Shown here: positions 1 through 8,500 of the stretch, piece by piece | How the letters are laid out: each line of letters opens with the position of its first letter | Numbering within the stretch: position 1 is the first letter of the stretch | Assembly (NCBI GenBank): GCA_021613535.1 | Contig: CP075494.1 | Location: 10,912,001 to 10,976,000, forward strand | Source of the DNA: Adineta vaga | Lineage: Eukaryota; Rotifera | Direction: 5' to 3' | Length of the DNA stretch: 64,000 nucleotides | Notes under the pieces: model-generated | The model's input: the letters and a program-made list of their open reading frames with translations, nothing else | What the model was told of the DNA's origin: nothing | The model's database searches: none | Position numbers and translations under genes: made by a program

Positions 1-727
1 GAACTTATACCAATTCGTTTAACTCGACAATTGACTCAACTAATGTCACCGATTGGTACTGCCGGTCTTTTCCGTGCAACAATGATTGATACTATCAATG
101 CATTACGTGAAAATTCTGATTTATTATTAAGTACAATGAATGTATTCATCAAAGAACCATTGATGGAATGGGTGGTAAGTAGTTCTATTATTTTAACTTT
201 ATTGTTTCTGATTAATACCGATTTGTAGGAACATGCACTTAAAACTAGCAGACAAGTTTCACAAAGTGGTATGTTCATTACATATTTTAAGATTAAAAAA
301 TGAACGGTTTTCTTATTTCAATTCTATAGAATCAAGTCCAATTCGTTCTGATGATACATATGCAAAAGATCGAATTCGAAGTGCTCGTCTAAAACTAAAT
401 GGAATCAATCCAGCTGTCATTACCGCGTATGTACTACCCATCCTATGAATAGATGTATCTTCTATGGCGATATTTATTGTTTTTAGTGCGGATCTTAAAT
501 TAAATAATTTTCTTCGTCCTTCTGCATTGAAGGAGGCACTTCGTTGCATGGAAAAAGTTGTCGGTGGTGATCAAAATGAAAATAAACGTGCACAAATTTT
601 CGTACAATATGGATCCAATCGTTATCATCAGTTAACAGCCGATGAACAAGTCGATTGTATTATTGATCAAGCAACTGATGTAGATATCTTAGCTCGATCA
701 TGGGCTGGTTTAGAAACATTTATGTAA
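1..727 (+). CDS. PRKDC: DNA-dependent protein kinase catalytic subunit, C-terminal end (partial)
   Basis: Exons 1-174, 229-268, 330-426 and 487-727 join in phase; the gene begins outside the window. The product is the end of a PI3K-related kinase. GINPAVIT and the terminal FATC segment DQATDVDILARSWAGLETFM align by eye with the end of vertebrate DNA-PKcs ([28 protein letters not shown]). The kinase works with Ku in non-homologous end joining of double-strand breaks in the nucleus, which matters in bdelloids, animals that survive massive DNA breakage. The kinase catalytic loop is upstream and not visible. Introns are 54-61 bp GT-AG. The gene ends 123 bp before the first SL RNA gene. FATC identity is strong; DNA-PKcs rather than ATM/ATR/mTOR rests on the PAVIT block and the tail. 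Confidence 0.85.
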
Positions 728-849
728 TTCTTGTTGCAACTATTTTTTTAATGTCTTTGTATTATCATAAAAATAAATATGAAATGATAAATATTTTCAA
801 GAACAAACTACGATTCTTTCTTTATTTACATTTTGATTAAATGATAAGT

Positions 850-953
850 GTTGCTCTGGCAGATCAATGTTACCATCGATCCGCTTGATTTCGTCATCGC
901 AACATGTATTTTATCTTTTTCGATATATACCTCTTGGTAAGTTGTAATAAGCA
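850..953 (-). ncRNA. Spliced-leader RNA gene, canonical class (copy A)
   Basis: The leader exon is 931-953 (reverse strand), containing CTTATTACAACTTACC and ending AAGAG directly before a GT donor. The body ends at GAGCAAC, giving about 104 nt, close to the ~105 nt reported for bdelloid SL RNA. The body can fold as a GTTGC/GCAAC stem enclosing a GC-rich hairpin. It is divergent to copy B with 108 bp between them. A GTGTAGAGACACG motif sits about 47 bp upstream of the start (988-1000). Confidence 0.9.
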
Positions 954-1061
954 ACTTTCTCTACGATCAAAGATCCACGCCCTCTAGCGTGTCTCTACAC
1001 TTTCTCCTTTTTTCTTTCATTTCTATACATCAGATATATACAGAATATCATTGAATAAAGT
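954..1061. promoter_or_regulatory. Shared intergenic promoter region of divergent SL pair A/B
   Basis: This 108 bp gap separates the 5' ends of two oppositely transcribed SL RNA genes. On the A side it holds the GTGTAGAGACACG element at -47. On the B side it holds CAGATATATACAGAATATC about 30 bp upstream. Equivalent gaps occur at 2720-2849, 3822-3934, 12284-12415, 16269-16400, 19876-19988 and 21649-21778. Promoter function is inferred from position and conservation. Confidence 0.6.
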
Positions 1062-1168
1062 TACTTATTACAACTTATACCAAGAGGTAAACGATCTTAC
1101 CAAATCAAACGCATGTTGCGATGACGAAATAACGCGGATCGATGGCGACATTGATCAGCCAGAGCAAC
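1062..1168 (+). ncRNA. Spliced-leader RNA gene, 25-nt-exon class (copy B)
   Basis: The exon, 1062-1086, has two extra bases relative to the canonical leader (CTTATACCAAGAG instead of CTTACCAAGAG). It is followed by GTAAAC and a full-length body ending GAGCAAC. The central GTTGCGATGACGAAAT block is unchanged. It lies 150 bp upstream of a U2 gene on the same strand. It is unique in the window in having TA rather than CA as the extra dinucleotide. Confidence 0.8.
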
Positions 1169-1270
1169 ATTCTTTCATTGAAAAACGGAGCAAAAACAAT
1201 CTAATGTAATTTCGTTTCATTACGAAATAATTCGATGACTGTTTTCATCGATGTAAAATAAAAGTGAAAT

Positions 1271-1290
1271 GTGTTTAGACACGGTGCAGA
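1271..1290 (+). promoter_or_regulatory. PSE-like element of U2 gene a
   Basis: GTGTTTAGACACGGTGCAGA starts 48 bp upstream of the U2 start at 1319. Every U2 copy in the window has a close variant at this spacing, and canonical SL genes have GTGTAGAGACACG or GTGCATGGACAAAG at -46/-47. The spacing fits a proximal sequence element of Pol II snRNA genes; the role is inferred. Confidence 0.6.
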
Positions 1291-1318
1291 AAAGAGAAGG
1301 GAAATGTTGTAGTTAGTT

Positions 1319-1540
1319 ATCGCTTCTCGGCCTTTTCGGCTAAGATCAAAGTGTAGTATCTGTTCTCGTCGGTTTGAAAGCCGGCGCTGGTCTCATTGAG
1401 GCCAGGCTCTTTCAAGCAGATTTTTGGACATGGGCCAGGATCACCCGAGTTCACTCGGACCTGTGCCACGGATCGTCTCGACACTGCAGTGCCGTCGAGT
1501 TTGGTCCACTCCCGTTCTCCTTCGGGACAACGGGAATCAT
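1319..1540 (+). ncRNA. U2 snRNA gene (copy a)
   Basis: It begins ATCGCTTCTCGGCC and contains the branch-site-pairing core GTGTAGTATCTGTTCT, the Sm site ATTTTTGG and the stem-IV loop CACTGCAGTGCC, all in U2 order. Compared with canonical U2 it has one extra C in the stem-I loop (CTTTTCGGC) and one extra A before GTGTAGTA (ATCAAAGTG). Stem IV closes at 1499. A further conserved hairpin, CCCGTT...AACGGG at 1511-1534, follows, so the transcript may be longer than the usual ~188 nt. The 3' end is approximate. U2 pairs with the branch point in the spliceosome, for cis- and trans-splicing. Confidence 0.92.
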
Positions 1541-2215
1541 TCTATCAACAAAGTCAAAATGAAAACAGAAAACACCTTGTGACGAGCTTCTTTTCTTAAG
1601 AACTACAAATTGCTATCATAGTTGCTCTTCGTCCATTGTTTCCTTTTCCATCAAAGCAAAGCTCGCTACTGTTATGAGAAAAATGAAATTTAATTCTTCA
1701 AGTCTCGTCTCGAATCATCATTTTGAATCAGAATCTTGTCAATAGAAAGATACGATTCTTTTTCTTTCGGAATATAATTGAATATTTCGATGTTTGAAAA
1801 ATAGAAAACTAAAATCGGAAATCCTGTCTCTCCTCATTAATGTTGAATCGAAATGTAGGAACTTCGAAGATTGATTTATAATGAATCGTAGATATGCTGT
1901 TAATATACGATTATCTTGACTCATCCAACTTTGATAATTGTAATATAAATATGATTGAATATCGTTAATATATATACATATTGGGCTTTCCAGTCATTTG
2001 TGTTTCAATGATGTGCAGATAATGAATTTTTCTCTCGTACTACTTTCTCTCATGTGCTTATTAAAAGGAACTTAGGAAGAGACAAGAGATTTCACAGGCT
2101 TCAAACGGAATCATAGCAATGATCTGTTAAAAGAGTACTATTCTGCATCCAAGTTTCCTGATGCAACAAAGTAAGAAAATAAGTATATTTGATTTTCATT
2201 ATGTTTTTCGTAAGA
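1541..2215. other. Spacer between convergent U2 copies a and b
   Basis: No supportable gene. The stretch recurs in the same orientation at about 20468-21142 with few differences, as part of the direct repeat. Immediately 3' of each U2 there is a conserved tract resembling AATCATTCTATCAACAAA followed by ATGAAAAC, a possible 3'-end formation signal. Confidence 0.6.
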
Positions 2216-2437
2216 TGATTCCCGTTATCCCGAAGGAGAACGGGAGTGGACCAAACCCGACGGCACTGCAGTGTCGAGACGATCCATGGTCCGGGTCCAA
2301 GTGTAACTCGGATGATCCCGACCGATGTCCAAAAATCTGCTTGAAAGAGCCTGGCCTCAATGAGACCAGCGCCGGCTTTCAAACCGACGAGAACAGATAC
2401 TACACTTTGATCTTAGCCGAAAAGGCGCAGAAGCGAT
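2216..2437 (-). ncRNA. U2 snRNA gene, variant class (copy b)
   Basis: All U2 landmarks are present: ATCGCTTCT start, GTGTAGTA core, ATTTTTGG Sm site, CACTGCAGTGCC loop. It differs from copy a in stem I (CTGCGCC for CTCGGCC) and in stem III, where the CCGAGT...ACTCGG hairpin becomes CCGAGTTACACTTGG. The same changes recur in copy g, so this is a stable second U2 class. The upstream element is GTGTGCAGACGTAGTGCAG. Confidence 0.88.
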
Positions 2438-2611
2438 AACTTCGACCAAGTTTCCTCTCCCTTTTCTGCACTACGTCTGCACACCTTGATAATCAATTGA
2501 TGGGACATGAGTCACTGATTGATTTTCGTAATATCGTGACGAAGAAATACACTGTTACGTAATTACGAATGATGATTGTTATTGCTTCAATTACATTAGT
2601 TTGATTAAAGT

Positions 2612-2719
2612 GTTGCTCTGGCAGATTGGTGTAAGACACCAATCCGCATTTTATCGTCATCGCAACATGTCTGTGATCTAGTGAGATCATTTACCTCTTG
2701 GTGTAAGTTGTAATGAGCA
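2612..2719 (-). ncRNA. Spliced-leader RNA gene, 25-nt-exon class (copy C)
   Basis: The exon, 2695-2719, reads TGCTCATTACAACTTACACC then AAGAG, followed by GTAAAT. The distal hairpin changed on both arms relative to canonical copies (ATTGGTGT with ACACCAAT instead of ATCGATG with CATTGAT), so pairing is kept. It is head-to-head with copy D, 130 bp apart. Confidence 0.8.
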
Positions 2720-2849
2720 ACTTTCGTCGATGATGTGAAGAAAACGATGTTTCTCCAGTCCGTAGACATCTGATGTATGTAAAAGAAAGAAAAAAGAGAA
2801 AAGCGTAATGACAGAAGAGTTGGGGTTCTCGGTGGAAAAAGAAGAAAGT

Positions 2850-2955
2850 TGCTTATTACAACTTACGAAGAGGTATATATCGATATGGAAACAAATACAG
2901 GTTGCGATGACGATATCATGCAGAATGGTGTTTTACTCCGATCTGCCAGAGCAAC
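2850..2955 (+). ncRNA. Spliced-leader RNA gene, variant class (copy D)
   Basis: The exon, 2850-2872, is canonical except for CTTACGAAGAG in place of CTTACCAAGAG, then GTATAT. The body is diverged but keeps GGTTGCGATGACGA and the CTGCCAGAGCAAC end. A motif GCGTAATGACAG lies 47 bp upstream (from 2803), a weaker version of the shared element. Confidence 0.75.
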
Positions 2956-3342
2956 ACTTTTTATAAAATATAAATGGAAAATAATACGAGAGTCGTTCTC
3001 ATACATTAACAATCAATCAATTGAACAAGTTATTTTATATATGTGCAATGCTATTTTTCTTTGATGAAAAGATGTAGAACAATAAGAATGGAAATAGTAG
3101 AAGTATTTCATCTACTGGATTTATTTCGAATATATGTAATTATAGTATAATTAAATAACAGTTGCTTTGTCAAAATAAGATGTATCGATTATGATGATGG
3201 TTATTAGAAGTGAACAAGTATTTGTTTAACATTCTTTCACTCTTTTATTATTTAATCCGAGACATTTTCTTTGAATTGACTTTGTGATGGAATAAAGTAG
3301 GGAAATTATTATAGCTGATTTTCATTATAAGTTTTTGTTAGA
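2956..3342. other. Spacer downstream of SL copy D
   Basis: No gene seen. Nearly the same sequence occurs at 21885-22221 in the direct repeat. Confidence 0.5.
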
Positions 3343-3564
3343 ATGATTCCCATTGTCCCGAAGGAGAACGGGAGTGGACCAAACTCGACGGCACTGCAGT
3401 GTCGAGACGATCCGTGGCACAGGTCCGAGTGAACTCGGGTGATCCTGGCCCATGTCCAAAAATCTGCTTGAAAGAGCCTGGCCTCAATGAGACCAGCGCC
3501 GGCTTTCAAACCGACGAGAACAGATACTACACTTTGATCTTAGCCGAAAAGGCCGAGAAGCGAT
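3343..3564 (-). ncRNA. U2 snRNA gene (copy c)
   Basis: Same class as copy a: ATCGCTTCTCGG start, GTGTAGTA core, ATTTTTGG Sm site, CCGAGTTCACTCGG stem III and CACTGCAGTGCC loop IV. The terminal hairpin has CAATGGG in place of CAACGGG, one changed stem base. The upstream GTGTTTAGACACGG element is present. Confidence 0.9.
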
Positions 3565-3713
3565 AACTAACAAAAACATTTCTTTTCTCTTTTCTGCACC
3601 GTGTCTAAACACATTTCACTTTTAGTTTACGTCGACGAAAACAGTCATCGGATTATTTCGCAAGGAAACGAAATTACATTAGATTGTTTTCGCTTTGTTT
3701 TGAATGAAATAAT

Positions 3714-3821
3714 GTTTCTCGGGCGGATCAGTATTAATCATCAACCCGTACGGTTTCGTCATCGCAACATGTGTTTGATCTAGTAAGATCGTTTACCTCT
3801 TGGTGTAAGTTGTAATAAGTA
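3714..3821 (-). ncRNA. Spliced-leader RNA gene, degenerate 25-nt-exon copy (E)
   Basis: The exon, 3797-3821, is intact (TACTTATTACAACTTACACC then AAGAG). The 3' third has decayed: the usual GCCAGAGCAAC end reads GCCCGAGAAAC and the distal hairpin has multiple changes, so it may be a pseudogene. It is head-to-head with the SL gene interrupted by the retrotransposon. Confidence 0.65.
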
Positions 3822-3888
3822 ACTTGATTCAATGATATTCTGTACATATCTGACGTATGTAAAGAAAAGAAAAGAAAAAAAGAGAAAG

Positions 3889-3908
3889 TGTAGAGACACG
3901 CTAGAGGG
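3889..3908 (+). promoter_or_regulatory. PSE-like element of the interrupted SL gene
   Basis: GTGTAGAGACACGCTAGAGG begins 46 bp upstream of the leader exon at 3935. Identical sequence is found upstream of SL copies A and K. Being intact, it could still drive transcription through the leader exon into the inserted retrotransposon. Confidence 0.55.
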
Positions 3909-4151
3909 CGTGGATCCTTGACTAAGGAGAAAGTTGCTTATTACAACTTACCAAGAGGTAAATATCTTCACGGATTTTGAATTGAAAAACAAACACTAAA
4001 TTTTTCCAAATTTAAATAAACAAAGAAGATATCTGTGAAACGAGCGATTTTAGCGTGATTCTTGTCAGCTCATTCTGCGCTCTATTTCAATTTATCCTTC
4101 TATTATATATTTCCATTAACCTTTGCTTATCTTTGGTTACGAAATTTTATA

Positions 4152-5348
4152 ATGTCGTTTCACCAGTTGATACGGGAAGCAGTTTTGCTTACATTGATTA
4201 AAGGTAGCGATCGAATTGATCGCACAGGAATGATTAATGCTCTCGGTCAGATCATTCCAGTGTCAGATATTGACTCGTTTGGAAATCTCGGAAATTTCTC
4301 TGAATGGTACGTTATCTTTAAAACAACCAATGCAAGAGAAATTATTCTTAAAAATAATGAATTTAAAGTTGGTGATCAAACATTTATGATTAGCGAACCA
4401 TACAAACATGTCAAAATTATTAGATTACTTAATGTTCCACCAGCTATTTCAGACGATGATATTCGATCAATTGCTTCAAAATGGGGAGGTTTAGTTCTTA
4501 ATGTTGATGTAGAAAAACTGCCACAACCTTTTGAAACAATCAAAACATTCGTACGTCGCATACGTATTCGCTTTTTTACACGCCAAGACGAAGAAAAAGT
4601 ACCTATTAGTATTCGTTATAATGGTTACACGTTCTCGGTCAATCTTGAAGGTCGTCAAAAAGTTTGTTATAGATGCAAACAAGCTGGTCATATTAAAGCG
4701 GAATGTAAAGTTTTAAAATGTCATAAATGCTTTACACTTGGACATGATGATCCATTATGCCAACAGAATAAATCATATGCAGCTGCAGTTAGTGAAACAC
4801 CAGTGAACATTTTTTCTACAAACTCACCAAGTATTCAAGGTGATACGGGTGTTGAATCTACTCCAGTTGGACAGGTATTTAAACCAACAACGGCTTCACA
4901 AAAGCGGAAAAAGAAAGTTTGCCCTCGTTGTCAACAATCTGGTCATAAACCCAAAGATTGCTCTCTTCAGCAAAATCTTAATATTCAACCTGGAAAAGAA
5001 GATACAAATAATCATGTTATTTCCGTCGAAGAAGTTCAACAAACAACAACAACTTTGACAAATACAAAAGCTGTACCAGAAAATGAAGACAATGTAATAC
5101 TTGATCCACAACAGTCCACATTATTAGAGGATCAAAATGAAAAAGCTGTGGTTGCTACAATAGCCACGTCATTACAAGAACGTATAATGTATCAAGCATA
5201 CAAGAACTCAACAAGTGATTTTAAACGAACATGTGCAGATAGAAGCATCGATTCGGATCTAGAAGTGGACCCAAAGAAAGCTCACACATACGATTCTTCA
5301 ACGTCGGTAATGGACGAACAAGAGGAGGGAGAAGTTAATGACCAATAA
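4152..5348 (+). CDS. LINE ORF1 nucleic-acid-binding protein (three CCHC knuckles)
   Basis: The open frame extends upstream to 4062, but the Met at 4152 (MSFHQLIREAVLL) is preferred because the extra 30 residues are hydrophobic and unlike a binding protein; this gives 398 aa. The N-terminal half carries an RRM-like stretch (VIFKTTNAREIIL, IIRLLNVPPAISDDDIR). Two adjacent zinc knuckles follow, CYRCKQAGHIKAEC and CHKCFTLGHDDPLC, and a third, CPRCQQSGHKPKDC, lies about 65 residues further on. The C-terminus is acidic (DEQEEGEVND). Such proteins coat the element RNA to form the RNP used in target-primed reverse transcription. It resembles ORF1 of Tx1/L1-like and Jockey-like elements; the exact family is not settled. 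Confidence 0.85.
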   Translation: MSFHQLIREAVLLTLIKGSDRIDRTGMINALGQIIPVSDIDSFGNLGNFSEWYVIFKTTNAREIILKNNEFKVGDQTFMISEPYKHVKIIRLLNVPPAISDDDIRSIASKWGGLVLNVDVEKLPQPFETIKTFVRRIRIRFFTRQDEEKVPISIRYNGYTFSVNLEGRQKVCYRCKQAGHIKAECKVLKCHKCFTLGHDDPLCQQNKSYAAAVSETPVNIFSTNSPSIQGDTGVESTPVGQVFKPTTASQKRKKKVCPRCQQSGHKPKDCSLQQNLNIQPGKEDTNNHVISVEEVQQTTTTLTNTKAVPENEDNVILDPQQSTLLEDQNEKAVVATIATSLQERIMYQAYKNSTSDFKRTCADRSIDSDLEVDPKKAHTYDSSTSVMDEQEEGEVNDQ

Positions 5349-5541
5349 CTCTCCATCTCACAAGTAAAAATCACACAAAAACATTAAAAAGAATAAATAT
5401 ATATACACATGTATATATAATATTTAAAAAAAAAAAAAAAATTAATGAACTAATTAAAAGTCCAAAAAAAAATGTTTAAAAATCATTCAAAATAAAAAAA
5501 AAAATTATAAATTCCTTACCGATTAAACAATTACATCAAAC

Positions 5542-8500
5542 ATGATTACAATTTTCTCATTTAACATCCGTGGCATTGTATCAGTTAATAAACAATCATT
5601 ATTTCGAGAATGGCTCAAAGTTAACCCGCATGATATTGTTCTTCTACAAGAATTACATATTACGTCGAAACAACAATTAGATCTCTTCAAACAATCATTC
5701 ACTGATTATGCTATTTTCTGTAGTCTCGGAACATGGTCAGCTGGTGGTGTAATGGTCATGATAAAACACAAATTACTCATTATTGATTCTGGCGTAGATT
5801 ATAGTGGTCGGATCGCCTTCGCCAAAATTATAATCAACAATTGTCCTATTACAGTAGCTAGTGTTTATGCACCAACACAAGTAAATGAAAGGTGGGATTT
5901 TTTCAAAGATCTTCATTTATATATTCCGACATCTCTTTGGATGGTGATTGGAGGTGATTTTAATTGTATTGCTGATCCAACAAAAGATCGTCTTCGCCAA
6001 GAAGGTCGAAATGATCAACGTTCTTATGCAACTCTCAATAGTGAATTTCTACAACCATTATCTTTAATCGAATTATATCGCTCAAAACACCCTCGTTCAA
6101 TCGTGTACTCTTACCACAATGAATCCAGAAACATACACAGTCGCATCGACTTTTTCTTTGGAACGAAGGTTATACGCAAAAACATCTTGCATATTGCTTA
6201 TACACCCGTTGGCATTTCAGATCATGATGGAATGTCACTTCATTTATCATCACCTCCAACAACAACAACAGAATACCATAGATGGATATGTAATGGCGAA
6301 GTGATTAAAAGACCAAGTTTTCTACCTCGTTTCCAAAAAATATGGGAAGTACTCAAAAAGTCTTCGAATTTTGAAGATCTTGCCTGGTGGTCAGATTTAA
6401 AAACTAGTTTAATTTTGCTCTTACAAGATGAACAAAAACAAATGGTTGCTGAATCACGAAATGGTATTAAATGTCTTCAAGAACGTTATCGCACACTTGC
6501 AACGAATGCTTCAGCTAACGATTTAAAGGAGATGGATAAAATTCGTGATACCATCCACGACACTTTGGTCAAAAAAGTAATGGCAAATAATCATGGACAC
6601 GGTGATAAAACAACTCAAGAACTTGGAGAAATTGCTCTTTCACGTCTATCAAGTACGCGGGCAAATCAATCTGTTATCCATTTCCTCAACCATCCACTGA
6701 AAGGACGTGTAGAGGAAATTGACGACATGCTCGAAGTTGCCACACTTTTTTATCATGAATTATATAAAGAAAAAACAATCAATATGTCATCATGGAGTGA
6801 ATTGTTCGCTGATTTACCAAAATTAAGTGAAGAAGATCGTGAATTATTAGATCGAGAAATATCAGTATCGGAATGCTTTAATGCACTTCGTGCTATTCCT
6901 GATCAAAGATCACCAGGTGATGATGGCATTACTGCCGAGGTGTGGCGATTGATTTTCCCTATAATTGGCAGCCATTACATTCAAATGATTAACACTGCTA
7001 AAACAAAAGGTCAATTCCATCCTAAATTTCTTCAAGCATTGTTAACTCTCCTCAAGAAAAAGAACAAATCCGACGGGTCGATGAAAGATTTTCGACCTAT
7101 CTCCTTGATGAACATCGATTACAAGATATTATCAAAGGTTCTTAGTACACGTCTACGAAAGGTGATTGCCAACATCATTCATCCTGATCAAACATGTTCA
7201 GTTCCTGGCCGGTCAATACAGGACAATGTCATTTTAATCAGATCAATCATTGAATACCAAAGACGAATTCGTGATCCGATTGGGATAGTTTTATGGGATC
7301 AGGAGAAAGCATTTGATAGGATTAACCATCGATATTTAGTAGGAGTATTAAATGCTTTTGGTTTTACTTCCAATATCATCAATTGGATAAAACTTCTTTA
7401 TGGCAACGGATCCTTTAGAATCAAATTAAACAATTACATCTCTACGTCGATTGCTTTTAGTTCGGGCGTCAGGCAGGGTTGCAGCCTATCAGGCTTATTA
7501 TTTATTATTTGTCTCGAACCACTCCTAAATCGTATACGTTTAAATCAATCAATTCCTGGTGCATTTCTACCTGGAAGTCAGTTTAGAGCTATTCGTCAAA
7601 TTATTTTTCCAATTAATGACAATATACTCAATACGGAACAAGTGAAAATCAAAACCATAGCTTACGCCGATGACATCAACACACTTGTACGAAATCGCGA
7701 CGAAGAAAGATCAACAATGGACATGTTTGAATTATATAGTCAAGCATCAGGAGCAAAAGTCAACAGCTCCAAAACCGAAATACTATGGATATCAGATTGG
7801 CTGACTCCACCATATTTCGAAGCCAAAATTAATTGCGAATGGTGTATCTTTCTGGGTATTCCAATGGATACAAAAGGACAACTGCCACCACTCGAATTGG
7901 AAAAGAAATTAAATAGTATCAAACAACAGATTGGATATTGGTCCACAATTAACCTTTCTCTAAAGGAACGAGTAACGGTGTTGAAAGTTTTTATTTTGAG
8001 TCAATTGATATATTGGTTTTCACTCTCAGTTATTCCGAAGAAAGTGGTGGCAAAGCTGCAAAATATGTTTGTGAAGTTCTTCTGGTCTTCTTTGGGTCCT
8101 CGAATTCATTTAAGAACAATTATCGGACATAAACATGACGGGAGTTATAGTTTACCGCACCTTCAAGCAATGATCGAAGCACTTCGAATTAAATGTGGTT
8201 CTCAACTGATCAATCCATTGCATTTAGCTCCTTGGAAATTTTATGCTTTAATAGAAACAGGTGTTCAATTACGACAATATGCCCCACGTCTTTGGTCAAA
8301 TCTGATACCTCACATCGAGAAAGGCGATTCTTTCTTCCATGAAGTTGCATCAAATACTGCAAAGTGGCTGAAAGCAGGTGGAAGTCTAAACATACAACAA
8401 AATCAACCATCCTTTTACTGGCAAATCGTTAATCGATTTTACTTTCGTCATCCTGTTTCTGTACGTAAAGTTCCACTTTTAAAAAATATCAATTTTTTCC

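Noticed and set aside
1374-1562. Recurrent ORFs beginning MKAGAGLIEARLFQADFW, present many times on both strands
   Set aside because: They are chance open frames across U2 snRNA genes; their repetition follows the U2 copies and their sequence is explained by conserved RNA stems.
2849-3064. ORF starting MLITTYEEVYIDMETN, present twice
   Set aside because: It overlaps SL RNA copies D and N; the repetition comes from the direct repeat, not from coding conservation.
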